64,000 nucleotides of DNA, taken from the NCBI GenBank assembly GCA_021788645.1, contig JAJYKK010000005.1, forward strand, positions 16,375-80,374, written 5' to 3'. This document shows, one piece after another, positions 33,159-43,179 of this stretch (the stretch's first letter is position 1; each line of letters begins with the position of its first letter). Below the pieces are notes generated by a model. The model saw nothing but the letters and a program-made list of their open reading frames with translations. It ran no database searches and was not told the origin of the DNA. The position numbers and the translations under genes were made by a program. This DNA is from Pseudomonadota bacterium. GTDB taxonomy: Bacteria; Pseudomonadota; Gammaproteobacteria; Burkholderiales; JAKAFK01.

Positions 33159-34665
33159 CACCCCATCATCGCCCGAAGCATGCGACGTCACGCTGCTGCT
33201 GGAGGGCACCTACCCCTACATCAAAGGCGGGGTATCGACCTGGGTCCACCAGCTGATCGGCGCGCTTCCGCAGTGGCGCTTCGGCGCCGTGTTCGTCGGC
33301 TCGCGCCAACAAGACTATGGCGGCCTGCAATACCAGCTGCCCTCCAACCTGGTGAGCCTGCAGACCTTCTACCTGTTCGACGAGCTCACCCCACCGCGGA
33401 TCAAGCCGCCCCGCCTTCCCGACGATACCGCGACCCGATACGCTGCCCTGCACGAATCGTTGCGGGCAGGACGCTCGGAACCGCTCGACTTCCGCGATCA
33501 GCTCGAGCCGGGCCAGCCGCTGAGCGAGGAGGCCTTCCTGTACGGCGAGCCCGCTTGGCGCTTCATCACCGAAGCCTACGGGGCCAATGCCACCGACCCG
33601 TCCTTCGTGGACTATTTCTGGACGATCCGCAACATGCACCGTCCGATCTGGACGCTGGCCCGCGCCGCCCGCACCCTTCCTCCCTCGCGCCTGTTTTTCA
33701 GCCCCTCGACGGGTTACGCCGGCATGCTGGGCGGGCTCGGCGCGCAGCGGCAGGGGCGGCCGTTCATGCTGATGGAGCATGGCATCTACACCAAGGAGCG
33801 GCGCATCGATCTGATGAATGCGGCATGGGTCAGCGATTCGCGCAACCCATTGGAGCGCGATCCCACCGAAGTGAGCCACCTGCGCGAACTGTGGATTCAT
33901 TTCTTCGAGATCCTGGGCCACCAGGCATACCGCCGCGCGAGCACCATCATCAGCCTGTTCGAAGCGGCGCGCCAGCAACAGATCCGCGATGGCGCCGAGC
34001 CCGCGCGCACGTGCATTGTTCCCAACGGCGTGAACATCGGCCAACTGGCCCGCCTGCGCCGGCCGGCCGGCACCCCGCCGCCTCCCGTCATTTGCCTGCT
34101 GGGCCGCGTCGTGCCGGTGAAGGACATCAAAACCTTCATTCGCGCCGCCCATGCATTGCAGCAGCGCCTGCCGGCTGCGCAGGCGTGGATCGTCGGCCCC
34201 GAGGACGAGGATCCTGCCTACAGCCGCGAATGCCATGAGCTCACACATGCCTTGGGGCTCGGCGAGACGGTACGCTTCTTCGGCTTTCGGCGAATTGACG
34301 AAATACTGCCGCAGGTCGGCGTGCTGGTGCTCACCTCCATCAGCGAAGGGCAACCATTGTCCGTACTGGAAGGATTTGCGGCCGGCCTGCCCTGCGTGAC
34401 GACCGATACCGGGGCTTGCTCGGAACTCGTATACGGTCGCGGCGCCGACGACAAGGCGTTGGGTTCGGCCGGCACGGTCGTGGGCCTCGCCGACCACGAG
34501 GCGATCGCCCGCGCCTGCGCCGCCCTGCTGGACGATCCTGAAGCCTATGCGCGCGCCGCCCAGACGGCCGTGTGGCGCGCCGAGCGCTATTATGACGTGC
34601 GCCAAATGATCGGGGCCTTGGACCGCCTGTTTCGCACCCACACTCACCCGGAGGGCGCCCGCTGA
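33151..34665 (+). CDS. pelF: PelF, cytosolic Pel glycosyltransferase (GT4)
   Basis: A 504-residue retaining glycosyltransferase that polymerises Pel from a UDP-activated N-acetylhexosamine. The N-terminal signature LLEGTYPYIKGGVSTWVHQL is diagnostic for PelF. In the C-terminal half, CLLGRVVPVKDIKTFI and SISEGQPLSVLEGFAAGLP form the nucleotide-sugar site, including the E-x7-E pattern of GT4 enzymes. The GTG start at 33151 lies inside the end of pelE. It shares one base with the pelG start. Confidence 0.95.
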   Translation: MPDTPSSPEACDVTLLLEGTYPYIKGGVSTWVHQLIGALPQWRFGAVFVGSRQQDYGGLQYQLPSNLVSLQTFYLFDELTPPRIKPPRLPDDTATRYAALHESLRAGRSEPLDFRDQLEPGQPLSEEAFLYGEPAWRFITEAYGANATDPSFVDYFWTIRNMHRPIWTLARAARTLPPSRLFFSPSTGYAGMLGGLGAQRQGRPFMLMEHGIYTKERRIDLMNAAWVSDSRNPLERDPTEVSHLRELWIHFFEILGHQAYRRASTIISLFEAARQQQIRDGAEPARTCIVPNGVNIGQLARLRRPAGTPPPPVICLLGRVVPVKDIKTFIRAAHALQQRLPAAQAWIVGPEDEDPAYSRECHELTHALGLGETVRFFGFRRIDEILPQVGVLVLTSISEGQPLSVLEGFAAGLPCVTTDTGACSELVYGRGADDKALGSAGTVVGLADHEAIARACAALLDDPEAYARAAQTAVWRAERYYDVRQMIGALDRLFRTHTHPEGAR

Positions 34666-36041
34666 TGGCCGGGATCGGCTTTGAACTGCGCCGCTTGAGC
34701 CGCTCCAGAACGTACACCGGCCTTCTGCGCGCCTATCTTTATGCAGGAATCATAGGTTCCGGGCCCTGGGTGCTCTCGATTCTGGCGATCCTCGTCCTCG
34801 GGGTCATGAGCCTCGGGCTCGTCGTACCCGCGAGCAAGATCAGCGACTTCCAGACAAGCGTCACCTGGCTGATCGCGCTCAGTCTCATCTATTCCGGCGG
34901 CACCCAGCTCGTCTACACCCGCTACGTGGCGGATCGGCTGTTTGAGCGCGAGAGCGGGCGGGTGCTCCCGAGCCTCCTGGGCATGCTGCTCGTGACGACG
35001 GTGCCGCTGTTCGTGCTGTCCATTCCGTTGGCGCTGTGGCTGCTGCCGGGCACGACGCCGGCCTACCGTCTGCTGATGATCGTGGGCTTGAGCATGCTCA
35101 ATATCGTCTGGACCCTCACCGTGCTGCTCTCGGGCCTCAAGAGGTACCAAGGGCTGCTGACGCTCTACCTCCTGGGATACGGCAGCTCAATCGCCTTGGG
35201 GCTCTGGCTGGGCCGCGCGGGCCTGGGCATGGAAGGGCTGTTGCTCGGTTTCCTGCTCGGGCAGGTCGTCATCATCATGGGCGCATTGGCGCTCGTCTGG
35301 CTGGAATATCCCCCCGGCCAGCTGGTTGAGCTGGATTTTCTGCGCCATGGACAGCTGCGGCTGTGGCTCCTGCCTGCCGGCATATGCTTCAATGCGGGCG
35401 TCTGGGCAGACAAATTCCTGTTCTGGCTATGGCCGGGTACCGGAGAGCGCGTGATTGGCGACCTGCACGCCTCGGCGATCTACGATACGCCGATCTTCCT
35501 CGCCTACTTCACGCTCATCCCCGGCATGGCCATGTTCTTGCTCCGCATGGAGGTCGACTTCGTCGGCGCCTACGATCGGTATTACCATGCGGTGCGCGAG
35601 GGGGGCTCGCTGTCCGCGATTCGCGCCCACCGCGCGGAGATGGTGGTCACGGCACGCGAGGGCATCTATGACATCATCAAGATTCAGGGATTCACGCTGC
35701 TGGCGCTGATGGCCCTCGGCCCCTCCCTGCTCACATTCTTCCGCATCCAGCCCCTCTATTTTCCGCTGCTCGCCATCGATACGGTGGGCGTCAGCCTCCA
35801 ACTGCTGGTCATGGCAGGGCTCAACATTTTGTTTTATCTTGACCGTCTGCGCTTGGCCGCCGCGATCACCGCGCTCATGCTCGCAGCCAATCTGGCGCTC
35901 ACCACCTTGAGCCTCGAACTGGGACCGCTCTTCTACGGCTATGGCTTTGTCCTGGCCATGCTGCTCACGACGCTGGTCATGCTCGCGACCACCGACCGCG
36001 TCCTGGACAAGTTGACGTACTCGACGTTCATGTTGCGCTGA
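34665..36041 (+). CDS. pelG: PelG, Pel polysaccharide inner-membrane translocase
   Basis: A 458-residue protein with about twelve transmembrane helices, related to Wzx/MATE-type flippases. The N-terminus MAGIGFELRRL followed by a helix is typical of PelG. It forms the inner-membrane synthase-translocase with PelD, PelE and PelF. Its ATG overlaps the pelF stop by one base (TGATG). It ends the operon; no clear terminator follows within 100 nt. Confidence 0.94.
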   Translation: MAGIGFELRRLSRSRTYTGLLRAYLYAGIIGSGPWVLSILAILVLGVMSLGLVVPASKISDFQTSVTWLIALSLIYSGGTQLVYTRYVADRLFERESGRVLPSLLGMLLVTTVPLFVLSIPLALWLLPGTTPAYRLLMIVGLSMLNIVWTLTVLLSGLKRYQGLLTLYLLGYGSSIALGLWLGRAGLGMEGLLLGFLLGQVVIIMGALALVWLEYPPGQLVELDFLRHGQLRLWLLPAGICFNAGVWADKFLFWLWPGTGERVIGDLHASAIYDTPIFLAYFTLIPGMAMFLLRMEVDFVGAYDRYYHAVREGGSLSAIRAHRAEMVVTAREGIYDIIKIQGFTLLALMALGPSLLTFFRIQPLYFPLLAIDTVGVSLQLLVMAGLNILFYLDRLRLAAAITALMLAANLALTTLSLELGPLFYGYGFVLAMLLTTLVMLATTDRVLDKLTYSTFMLR

Positions 36042-36568
36042 TTGCCTGTTCGCGCGATTGCAATGGCACCGGGAGGGCACCGGTCGCACCGCCGTGGCCC
36101 GAATCGGATCGGGCGCCGCAAGTGCCCGCTGACGCGGGCCATGGATTTGCACGGCTGCACCAGCGCCCCCGACATCGCGGATAGCGGGCATCAACGACTT
36201 CCCCACGGCAGCATCTGCCGGCACGCGCCACCACCTGCGTCCATCCCTCCGGCCGATCATGAGTGCAACACAGGTGAGGAAGCATTTTGACCGACGCCCC
36301 GTCCACGGGCATGGATATCACCCACCCCAATGCGCTTCGACGGACAGACCATTCCTTGGTAAAATCGCCCCAGAGATAACGATTGGCATTCCCGTTCGAC
36401 GACTCGCCCAAACGGGGGGGGACGAACACCGCAGGGAACGCGCCTCCGGCTCCCCCGCATCGGCGTCAGCGCCCTGTCCGACGGTTTGACCTGGTCGAAC
36501 AGACCTCAGGGCACCCGTGCGCGCACGGCATGTGGTGCTCGGTGCACGAAATGAGAGGGAAAACCCAC
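36042..36568. other. Intergenic region between pelG and the CLC gene
   Basis: No credible gene is visible. Several short frames, including the in-frame extension of the CLC gene back to 36383, have no family resemblance. The second half appears less GC-rich than the pel genes. I found no tRNA or clear terminator for pelG and no convincing promoter for the next gene. Confidence 0.35.
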
Positions 36569-38389
36569 GTGCGATCTGAGACTCACAACGCCACCCTACC
36601 CGTTTCCCCCTCACTTGATCCTTTGACACAGGCAGCCCATATCGGCCGCGATTCCCGGCAGGTCGGCACCCGGACCTTGGGCATTTGCCTCGTCTCCATT
36701 GCCGTTGGGCTCATTGCCGCGATTGTGGCACAAGGGCTGCTCCTACTCATCGGATTGATTACGCACCTGAGCTTTCTTGGATCCTTGGGGTGGACCTTGA
36801 TCAATCCCGCTCAGAACCGCCTGGGGCCATGGGTCATTCTGGTTCCGGTGGCAGGAGGTTTGATCGTCGGACTGATGGCACGGTATGGCTCTCCTGCGAT
36901 TCGAGGCCACGGCATTCCTGAAGCCATGGAGCAGATTCTTGCCAACCGAAGCCGCATACCACCACGGGTGCTGCTGCTCAAGCCGCTGTCAGCAGCGATT
37001 TCCATAGGAACCGGCGGACCCTTCGGCGCGGAGGGGCCGATCATTGCCACCGGCGGCGCACTCGGCTCCGTTGTCGGGCAGCGGATTCAGATTTCGGCCA
37101 ATGAGCGCAAGATTCTTCTCTCTGCCGGTGCTGCTGCCGGCATGACCGCAATATTCGGCACCCCGTTGGCTGCACTGCTGCTGGCCATCGAGCTCTTGCT
37201 TTTCGAGTTCCGGCCAGCCTCCCTCCTCCCTGTCCTGGCGGCCTGCGCCACAGCCGCAATCACGCGTGGGGTATTTGATGGGTTTCATCCTTTCTTCGTC
37301 ATGCCGGCCCCTCCTTGGCCGGCACCCGGCGAAATGCTCGCTTACATCCCGCTGGGCGCGTTGATCGGCCTTGCCGCCGTACTCATCACCCGTTCCGTCT
37401 ACGCGGTCGAAGATCTGTTCGGCCATCTTCCCGTGCACTGGATGTGGTGGCCCGCCATTGGTGCAGTGGCCGTGGGGCTGCTCGGGTGGTGGGTTCCCAA
37501 CAGCCTGGGCGTCGGGTACGGCAACATCGACGGCGCACTCGCCGGAACCCTGATGGGCTCGACACTCTTACTCTTGTGCATTGCGAAGCTGCTCTCGTGG
37601 ACCATAGCGCTCGGCAGCGGAACCTCGGGTGGTACCCTCGCGCCGCTGATGACGGTCGGTGCATGCCTGGGGGCGATGCTGGGGCATGCCTGTCACGTGC
37701 TCTGCCCGCAAGTGGGTTTGAACGCCAACCTTGCCGCCTTGGTCGGCATGGCGGCCATCTTCGCGGGTGCCTCGCGCGCCCTCTTCATGTCCGTACTCTT
37801 TGCGCTGGAAGCCACATGGCAGATTTCTGCTCTCGTGCCGCTGCTCATAGGCTGTGGAAGTGCTTACCTTACGTCCAGCCTGTTAATGCGCCAAACGATC
37901 ATGACCGAAAAGATCGCGAGACGCGGAGTGCACGTTCCGAATGACTACCAAGCCGACTCGTTCGCACAGGCGCGGGTACGGGATCATGCCAGCAAAACCG
38001 TCGTTGCTCTCACCGCCACTCAATCGGTGGGCGAGGTTCGCAACTGGTTGGATAGCGGAAATCCGGGAAGCAACCATCAAGGTTATGCTGTGATCGAGCA
38101 TACCAATCACGTGATCGGCGTCATCACCCGTAAGGACATTTTCAGTCCTCGGGTTTCCAGCGAGCAAAGGCTGGCAGACATCGTGCGAGGCGACCCCGTC
38201 ACCATTTCTTCGGACGCGACTTTGGCAGAGGCGATGCGCCTAATGGCAACCTGGCGCATCGGGCGCTTGCCGGTCCTTGCGGCCGATGGTTCGGGTCGCC
38301 TGACGGGCATGCTAACTCGCAGTGATCTCTTGGCGGCGTATCGTGTGCATTTAAGTGAACACTTGGCAGCTGAACCTCCCCATGGCTAA
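36569..38389 (+). CDS. CLC-family chloride channel / H+ antiporter with C-terminal CBS pair
   Basis: A CLC transporter of about 606 residues: a membrane core of some 16-18 helices and two CBS domains that may bind adenine nucleotides. Selectivity motifs are present in variant form: GHGIPE (for GSGIP), GAEGP with the gating glutamate (for GREGP) and GGTLAP (for GGIFAP). I place the start at GTG 36569 because AGAGGG at 36554-36559 precedes it; ATG 36551 and ATG 36383 are alternatives. Codon use looks less GC-rich than in flanking genes, which suggests acquisition. A CLC antiporter could help with acid or halide stress. Confidence 0.87.
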   Translation: MRSETHNATLPVSPSLDPLTQAAHIGRDSRQVGTRTLGICLVSIAVGLIAAIVAQGLLLLIGLITHLSFLGSLGWTLINPAQNRLGPWVILVPVAGGLIVGLMARYGSPAIRGHGIPEAMEQILANRSRIPPRVLLLKPLSAAISIGTGGPFGAEGPIIATGGALGSVVGQRIQISANERKILLSAGAAAGMTAIFGTPLAALLLAIELLLFEFRPASLLPVLAACATAAITRGVFDGFHPFFVMPAPPWPAPGEMLAYIPLGALIGLAAVLITRSVYAVEDLFGHLPVHWMWWPAIGAVAVGLLGWWVPNSLGVGYGNIDGALAGTLMGSTLLLLCIAKLLSWTIALGSGTSGGTLAPLMTVGACLGAMLGHACHVLCPQVGLNANLAALVGMAAIFAGASRALFMSVLFALEATWQISALVPLLIGCGSAYLTSSLLMRQTIMTEKIARRGVHVPNDYQADSFAQARVRDHASKTVVALTATQSVGEVRNWLDSGNPGSNHQGYAVIEHTNHVIGVITRKDIFSPRVSSEQRLADIVRGDPVTISSDATLAEAMRLMATWRIGRLPVLAADGSGRLTGMLTRSDLLAAYRVHLSEHLAAEPPHG

Positions 38390-38418
38390 AGCCAGGGGCG
38401 TGCGCTCATACTTGGTCA
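38370..38418 (-). repeat. 49-bp hairpin element, copy B (inverted relative to copy A)
   Basis: The reverse complement matches 15163-15211 in 48 of 49 positions; similarity stops sharply at both ends. The element overlaps the last 20 nt of the CLC gene, so its sequence contributes the C-terminus of that protein, and it lies just before a terminator. The hairpin has the same bulged T and ends GGTTCAG on the minus strand. The exact boundaries at two unrelated loci indicate a discrete mobile or dispersed element. No tnpA or tnpB is adjacent. Confidence 0.7.
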
Positions 38419-38444
38419 TTGACCGTTCCAAGGCCCCTATCCAG

Positions 38445-38476
38445 ACAGGGTCGCTGGTGACGGCGACCCTGTTTTT
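38445..38476 (+). terminator. Rho-independent terminator after the CLC gene
   Basis: A perfect 10-bp stem ACAGGGTCGC (38445-38454) / GCGACCCTGT (38463-38472) with an 8-nt loop is followed by TTTTT. It would end plus-strand transcription from the CLC gene. The minus strand lacks a U-tract on its side. Confidence 0.85.
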
Positions 38477-38795
38477 GTCTCCTATCGCTCGGCGAGCGGA
38501 TGCCCGGTTCGTGCGAAGCGTTGGGCCTCTCCCGCCCGGGTCTGCGCTCGGCGCCCCCTGCCGGAGCCTCCCGCCCGCCGGTCGCGCGAGCGCTCGCACC
38601 GGAACCCTGCCCGAGACGGCCACTTCGGGCCCGCAATTGACCCGCTCGAGGCCAAAATCTTCCGCCAATGCCATGAATTCTGCCCGGTGCCGGACGAGCC
38701 TTTGCGTGCTCGCCCGGCGAATGAACACAGCGGTACTGCCCGCGCCAGGCCCGCGATCCGCCGCACCGCCGACCCGTGTCAAGCGACTGGGACCG
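38477..38795. other. Intergenic region between the CLC terminator and the methyltransferase gene
   Basis: About 320 nt of GC-rich DNA downstream of two converging genes. An open frame on the minus strand (38351-38947) crosses it, but its translation is Arg/Ala/Gly-rich without family resemblance. I looked for a TnpB remnant beside the repeat, especially the zinc-finger CxxC and the conserved DRDxN motif, and saw none. Confidence 0.35.
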
Positions 38796-39416
38796 CTAGT
38801 TCTCGGCTTTCCACAAGGCCAACCCCCCCTTGCGAAGGCGCAACGTAATCTTGCCCAGCCCCCCAGTGCGCAGCGCAGCTTCCTGTTCCTCGATCGACAT
38901 ATACAGATCCTGGTCGGCCATACCGCCAGGGCCCGCGTAATGATCACACATGAGAAAGATGCCGCCCGGCACGAGCAGGCTCTTCACTTGGGCGAAGAGA
39001 CGCGACGCATGTCGCTTATGACGCAACTCATGGACCGCTTGCAAGGTCACTATGGCCTGAAACCTGCCAAGCGATGACATCCAGTCGGCCTCCTTGAAAT
39101 TGCCCAAGACGAATTGAACCTGCGCCGCGACCGGCCCCAGGCGCTCTTGCGCCAGCGCGTGCATGGCTGCCGAGAAATCCAAGGCCGTATATTGCGCCGA
39201 GGGGATGGATTGGAGCACCTGCTGCGCCAGAAAGCCAGGGCCCGAGCCCAGTTCCAGCACGGACGGCGAAGGCCCCAATGCAGCGAGCAGGCAGTCGAAC
39301 GTCTCAAAGAATTCCTTGCGCCACGGGCGCTTCTCCATGGCCGTTTGCGCCCAAGCGCGCGCACTACGCATCTCGCGCAGATCGATAGGGCTGGGCACAT
39401 CCGCGATTTCTTCCAT
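38796..39416 (-). CDS. Class I SAM-dependent methyltransferase
   Basis: A 206-residue methyltransferase with motif I VLELGSGPGFLAQQVL (about 48-63), an acidic end of strand 2 (ALDFS) and the post-I pattern of small-molecule methyltransferases. The substrate cannot be inferred. The start ATG at 39414-39416 is preceded by AGGCGGA; an in-frame start 93 nt upstream is less likely. It stands alone, 430 nt downstream of hldD on the same strand. Confidence 0.82.
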   Translation of the reverse strand: MEEIADVPSPIDLREMRSARAWAQTAMEKRPWRKEFFETFDCLLAALGPSPSVLELGSGPGFLAQQVLQSIPSAQYTALDFSAAMHALAQERLGPVAAQVQFVLGNFKEADWMSSLGRFQAIVTLQAVHELRHKRHASRLFAQVKSLLVPGGIFLMCDHYAGPGGMADQDLYMSIEEQEAALRTGGLGKITLRLRKGGLALWKAEN

Positions 39417-39846
39417 TCCGCCTAGACTGTCGGACCCGTTGGCCCAGGTGATTTCCGTCTGTCCTTCGGATCGAGTCGGGATGTGGCGGGCTGGCGGTAG
39501 GATCGGCATAGCCCTTTCGCCCCTCGCGTCCGGCGATGCCTCAACTCCAGATCCGCGCCCCCCCCCTCATCCATCGAACCGCAGGTGCGGTGCTGCCGCA
39601 TACGCCTCCCGGACAAGCAGGCATGCGTTCGCCCACGGACCATTGCGAGCTCGTGTCGGCAGGCGGACCAGACCGCCGATCCAATGACGCCCGTCGGGAC
39701 CCGAGCATGAGTGGAGAACGGTTTCCCATGCCGCCCCGGCCAATCGTGGACCCCGTGCCCGTGTGTCGCTTGTAGACTAGGCTTGGGGGCGGGCGATCCG
39801 GCCGCGCGAACGCCCGGGCGTCACCCGCCGTGCTTTCAGCTGGGTG
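39417..39846. other. 430-nt intergenic region between hldD and the methyltransferase gene
   Basis: Short frames on both strands lack family resemblance. It must contain the 3' end of the hldD transcript and the methyltransferase promoter. I see no clear terminator, repeat, tRNA or operator. Confidence 0.35.
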
Positions 39847-40851
39847 CTAGGCGCCCGCCGAGGTCTTCAGCAGATGGTCCACGTAGCGCGTGACCCCCTG
39901 CTCCACGTTCAGGAATTGCTCGCCGTACCCCGTCTCGCGCAGACGTGAGACGTCCGACTGCGTGAAACTTTGGTATTTGCCTTTGAGCGCTTCGGGAAAG
40001 TCGATATAGCTGATGATCCCTTGCGCCTGGAGCTCGGCGAGTGCGAGCGGCGGTTCACCACGGGCGGCACGGCATGCGTTGACCGTCGCCACGCCCACGT
40101 CATTGAAACTCTGCGCCCGCCCGGTGCCCAGATTGAAAATCCCCGACTTTTCGGGATGGTCCAGGAAAAACATGTTGACCTTGACCACGTCTTCCACCGA
40201 GATGAAGTCCCGGCGCTGCTCGCCGTGGGCATAGCCATCGCAGCCTTCGAACAGGCGGATCTTGCCTTCTTTCATGTATTGATGAAAGAAATGGAAGGCG
40301 ACCGATGCCATCCGTCCTTTATGGTTCTCTCGCGGACCGTACACGTTGAAATAGCGGAAGCCCACGATCTGGGCGTGTGCGCGGGAGAGCCGTGCCCGGA
40401 CGCGCTGGTCGAAGAGAAACTTCGAATAGCCGTATACATTGAGCGGCCCCTCGAACTCGCGGGATTCCAGAAAGGTACGTCCGGCGCCATAGACGGAGGC
40501 CGAGGAGGCATAAAGGAAAGGCACCTCATGGGCTGCGCAGTAGTCCGCCAGCGCACAGGTGTAGCGGTAATTGTTGCGCATCATGTAGCGCCCGTCGGTC
40601 TCCATGGTGTCCGAACAGGCCCCCTCGTGGAAGATGGCGCGAACCGCGCCCCCGAGCGCCCCTTCCTGCACCTGGGCGAGGAATTCCTCCTTGTCGAGGT
40701 AATCCGCGATCTCGCAGTCCACCAGGTTCTTGAACTTGTCCGCACGCGTCAGATTGTCCACGGCGATGATGTTGCGTTCGCCCCGATCGTTGAGGCCTTT
40801 GACGAGGTTGGCGCCGATGAAGCCTGCGGCGCCGGTCACGACGTAGTACAT
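39847..40851 (-). CDS. hldD: ADP-L-glycero-D-manno-heptose 6-epimerase
   Basis: A 334-residue short-chain dehydrogenase-type epimerase that completes ADP-heptose for the LPS inner core. The NAD(P)-binding motif GAAGFIGAN (7-15) and the catalytic YxxxK at Tyr140-Lys144 are present. The family block [19 protein letters not shown] is characteristic of HldD. It follows the heptose kinase gene by 15 nt on the same strand and ends the minus-strand array ugd-hldE-hldD. Confidence 0.95.
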   Translation of the reverse strand: MYYVVTGAAGFIGANLVKGLNDRGERNIIAVDNLTRADKFKNLVDCEIADYLDKEEFLAQVQEGALGGAVRAIFHEGACSDTMETDGRYMMRNNYRYTCALADYCAAHEVPFLYASSASVYGAGRTFLESREFEGPLNVYGYSKFLFDQRVRARLSRAHAQIVGFRYFNVYGPRENHKGRMASVAFHFFHQYMKEGKIRLFEGCDGYAHGEQRRDFISVEDVVKVNMFFLDHPEKSGIFNLGTGRAQSFNDVGVATVNACRAARGEPPLALAELQAQGIISYIDFPEALKGKYQSFTQSDVSRLRETGYGEQFLNVEQGVTRYVDHLLKTSAGA

Positions 40852-40866
40852 GAGAGTCCCTTGATT

Positions 40867-41817
40867 TTAGGCGTCGTCCGGCGCGCGAAGCCTGCCGTGT
40901 GCAAGCAGTTCTTCCCGACTGACGACTGCCGTCCCGAATTTACCCACCACGATCCCCGCCGCCCGATTGGCATGGCGCACGGCCTCGACCAGATCCATGC
41001 CTGCCGACAGCATGACCGCCAATGTCGCAATCACCGTGTCGCCGGCGCCGCTCACGTCGAAGACCTCGCGGGCCTGCGCCTTCTCGTGCACGGTCGGCCC
41101 CTCGCGATAGAGCGACATCCCCTCCTCGCTGCGGGTGATGAGGAGCCCCGCCAGATTAAGACGCGCCCGCAGCGCCTGGGCGCGCTGCTCGAGCTCGTCC
41201 TCGTCACGCCAGTTGCCCGCCACTTCGCGAAATTCCGCGCGATTGGGCGTGAGCAGCGTGGCATTACGGTAGCGCGCGTAGTCATCGCCCTTGGGATCGA
41301 CCAAGACCGGCTTTCCGGCCTGGTTGGCCCATTCGATCATGCGCGCGATGTGCGTGAGTCCCCCTTTGCCATAATCCGACAAAATCACGACGTCGCAGCG
41401 CGCGAGCGCCTGCCCGAAATCCTCGAGGGCAGACGCCAGCACCTCGTGGCTCGGCTGTTTCTCGAAATCGATGCGCAGCAGCTGCTGCTGCCGCCCAATG
41501 ACCCGCAGCTTGATGGTCGTCGAGATCGACGCGTCTCTGTGGAGCAGGGCCTGGACCCGTTCCTCCTCAAGGAGCCGTTCGATCGCCGCACCCGCCTCAT
41601 CGCCCCCGGTCACCGACAGCAAGGTCGCCTCCCCACCGAGTGCCGTCACATTGCGCGCGACATTCGCGGCACCGCCCAACCGCTCTTCGTGCCGATCGAT
41701 CTTGACGACAGGCACTGGCGCCTCGGGCGAGATGCGGCTCACGTCGCCGAACCAATAGCGGTCCAGCATGACATCGCCGACAATCAGCACCCGCCCTTTG
41801 CCCGATTCAGCGTCCAT
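40867..41817 (-). CDS. rfaE1: D-glycero-beta-D-manno-heptose-7-phosphate kinase (HldE kinase domain only)
   Basis: A 316-residue PfkB-family kinase equal to the N-terminal domain of bifunctional HldE. GGAANVARN is near residues 48-56, and the catalytic anion-hole and base motif DVSGAGDT is near 246-253. The cytidylyl-type adenylyltransferase domain found at the C-terminus of E. coli HldE is missing, so a separate HldC/RfaE2 enzyme must lie elsewhere. It sits between ugd and hldD. Confidence 0.93.
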   Translation of the reverse strand: MDAESGKGRVLIVGDVMLDRYWFGDVSRISPEAPVPVVKIDRHEERLGGAANVARNVTALGGEATLLSVTGGDEAGAAIERLLEEERVQALLHRDASISTTIKLRVIGRQQQLLRIDFEKQPSHEVLASALEDFGQALARCDVVILSDYGKGGLTHIARMIEWANQAGKPVLVDPKGDDYARYRNATLLTPNRAEFREVAGNWRDEDELEQRAQALRARLNLAGLLITRSEEGMSLYREGPTVHEKAQAREVFDVSGAGDTVIATLAVMLSAGMDLVEAVRHANRAAGIVVGKFGTAVVSREELLAHGRLRAPDDA

Positions 41818-41844
41818 CAGCGGCCTCTTCCTCCGTTTCTGGCG

Positions 41845-43167
41845 TCACAACCTGCCGATGGCGTGGTATTCAAGCCCCTGGGCGCGGATGTCGGCAGGCT
41901 CGTACAGATTGCGGCCGTCAACGATCACCGGCGTTTTGAGCAGGCTCTTCATGACCGTGAAATCCGGGCTGCGGAAGACTTTCCATTCGGTCGCGATGAG
42001 CAGGGCGTCGGCGCCCTTCAGGGCATCCATCGGGGAGTCGACCAGAATGAGACGCGCATCCTCGCCGTAGATTCGGCGCGCCTCCTCCATGGCCACCGGG
42101 TCGTAGGCCGTGACGGTGGCGCCCCGTGACCACAGGCTTTCCATGATGACGCGGCTGGGCGCCTCCCGCATGTCGTCCGTGTTCGGCTTGAAGGCGAGTC
42201 CCCACAGCGCGAAGCGACGACCGGCAAGATCGGGGCCGAATCGGGCCACTACCTTGTCCACGAGGACATGCTTCTGGCTTTCGTTCACGTCCTCCACCGC
42301 ACCCAAGACCTTTAGGTTCACCCCATGTTCGCCCGCGGTGCGACGCAAGGCCTTCACATCCTTCGGGAAGCACGAGCCGCCATAGCCGCAGCCGGGATAG
42401 AGGAAATGGTAGCCGATGCGCGGATCGGAGCCGATCCCGGAACGGACCTGCTCGATGTCCGCCCCAAGCTTCTCGGCCAGGTTCGCCAGCTCGTTCATGA
42501 ACGAGATGCGGGTCGCAAGCATGGCGTTGGCGGCATATTTGGTCAGCTCGGCCGAGCGCACGTCCATGACGATGAGGCGCTCGTGATTGCGCTGGAACGG
42601 GCCGTACAGGTGGCGCATCAGCTGCGTCGCCCGTTCGTCGTCGCTGCCGACGACGATGCGGTCGGGCCGCATGAAGTCCTCGACGGCCGCGCCTTCCTTG
42701 AGGAACTCCGGGTTGGAGACCACCGAGAAGTCGATGGACGCGCCGCGATTCTTGAGCGCTTCGGACACGGCGGCGCGCACCTTGTCGGCCGTTCCGACGG
42801 GAACCGTCGATTTGTCGACGATCACGCGGTACTCCTGCATGTGGGCGCCGATCGCCCGGGCGGCCGCCACCACGTACTGGAGATCCGCCGAGCCGTCTTC
42901 ATCCGGCGGCGTGCCGACGGCAATGAACTGAATGGTGCCGTGCGCCACGCTCTCCTCGACATTCGTCGTGAAACGCAGCCGTCCGGCCGCGACGTTGCGC
43001 CGAACCATCTCTTCCAATCCGGGTTCGTGAATCGGGATGCCCCCTCCCTTCAGAATGTCGATCTTGCGTACGTCCAAGTCGAGGCAAAGGACGTCGTTGC
43101 CGACTTCGGCAAGGCACGTCCCGCTGACCAATCCCACATACCCTGTGCCCACTACACTGATCTTCAA
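41845..43167 (-). CDS. ugd: UDP-glucose 6-dehydrogenase
   Basis: A 440-residue enzyme that oxidises UDP-glucose to UDP-glucuronate for surface polysaccharides. It has the NAD-binding [10 protein letters not shown] (7-16), the substrate region of the central helix ([13 protein letters not shown]) and the catalytic Cys266 in [10 protein letters not shown]. Length and domain order are usual. It starts 12 nt after pyrF and leads into the heptose genes, 27 nt upstream of the kinase. Confidence 0.95.
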   Translation of the reverse strand: MKISVVGTGYVGLVSGTCLAEVGNDVLCLDLDVRKIDILKGGGIPIHEPGLEEMVRRNVAAGRLRFTTNVEESVAHGTIQFIAVGTPPDEDGSADLQYVVAAARAIGAHMQEYRVIVDKSTVPVGTADKVRAAVSEALKNRGASIDFSVVSNPEFLKEGAAVEDFMRPDRIVVGSDDERATQLMRHLYGPFQRNHERLIVMDVRSAELTKYAANAMLATRISFMNELANLAEKLGADIEQVRSGIGSDPRIGYHFLYPGCGYGGSCFPKDVKALRRTAGEHGVNLKVLGAVEDVNESQKHVLVDKVVARFGPDLAGRRFALWGLAFKPNTDDMREAPSRVIMESLWSRGATVTAYDPVAMEEARRIYGEDARLILVDSPMDALKGADALLIATEWKVFRSPDFTVMKSLLKTPVIVDGRNLYEPADIRAQGLEYHAIGRL

Positions 43168-43179
43168 AGCGCACTCCTG

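Noticed and set aside
38419..38795. A degraded tnpB next to repeat copy B
   Set aside because: No TnpB motifs (zinc finger CxxC, DRDxN-like) in any frame; the open frame is low-complexity Arg/Ala/Gly.
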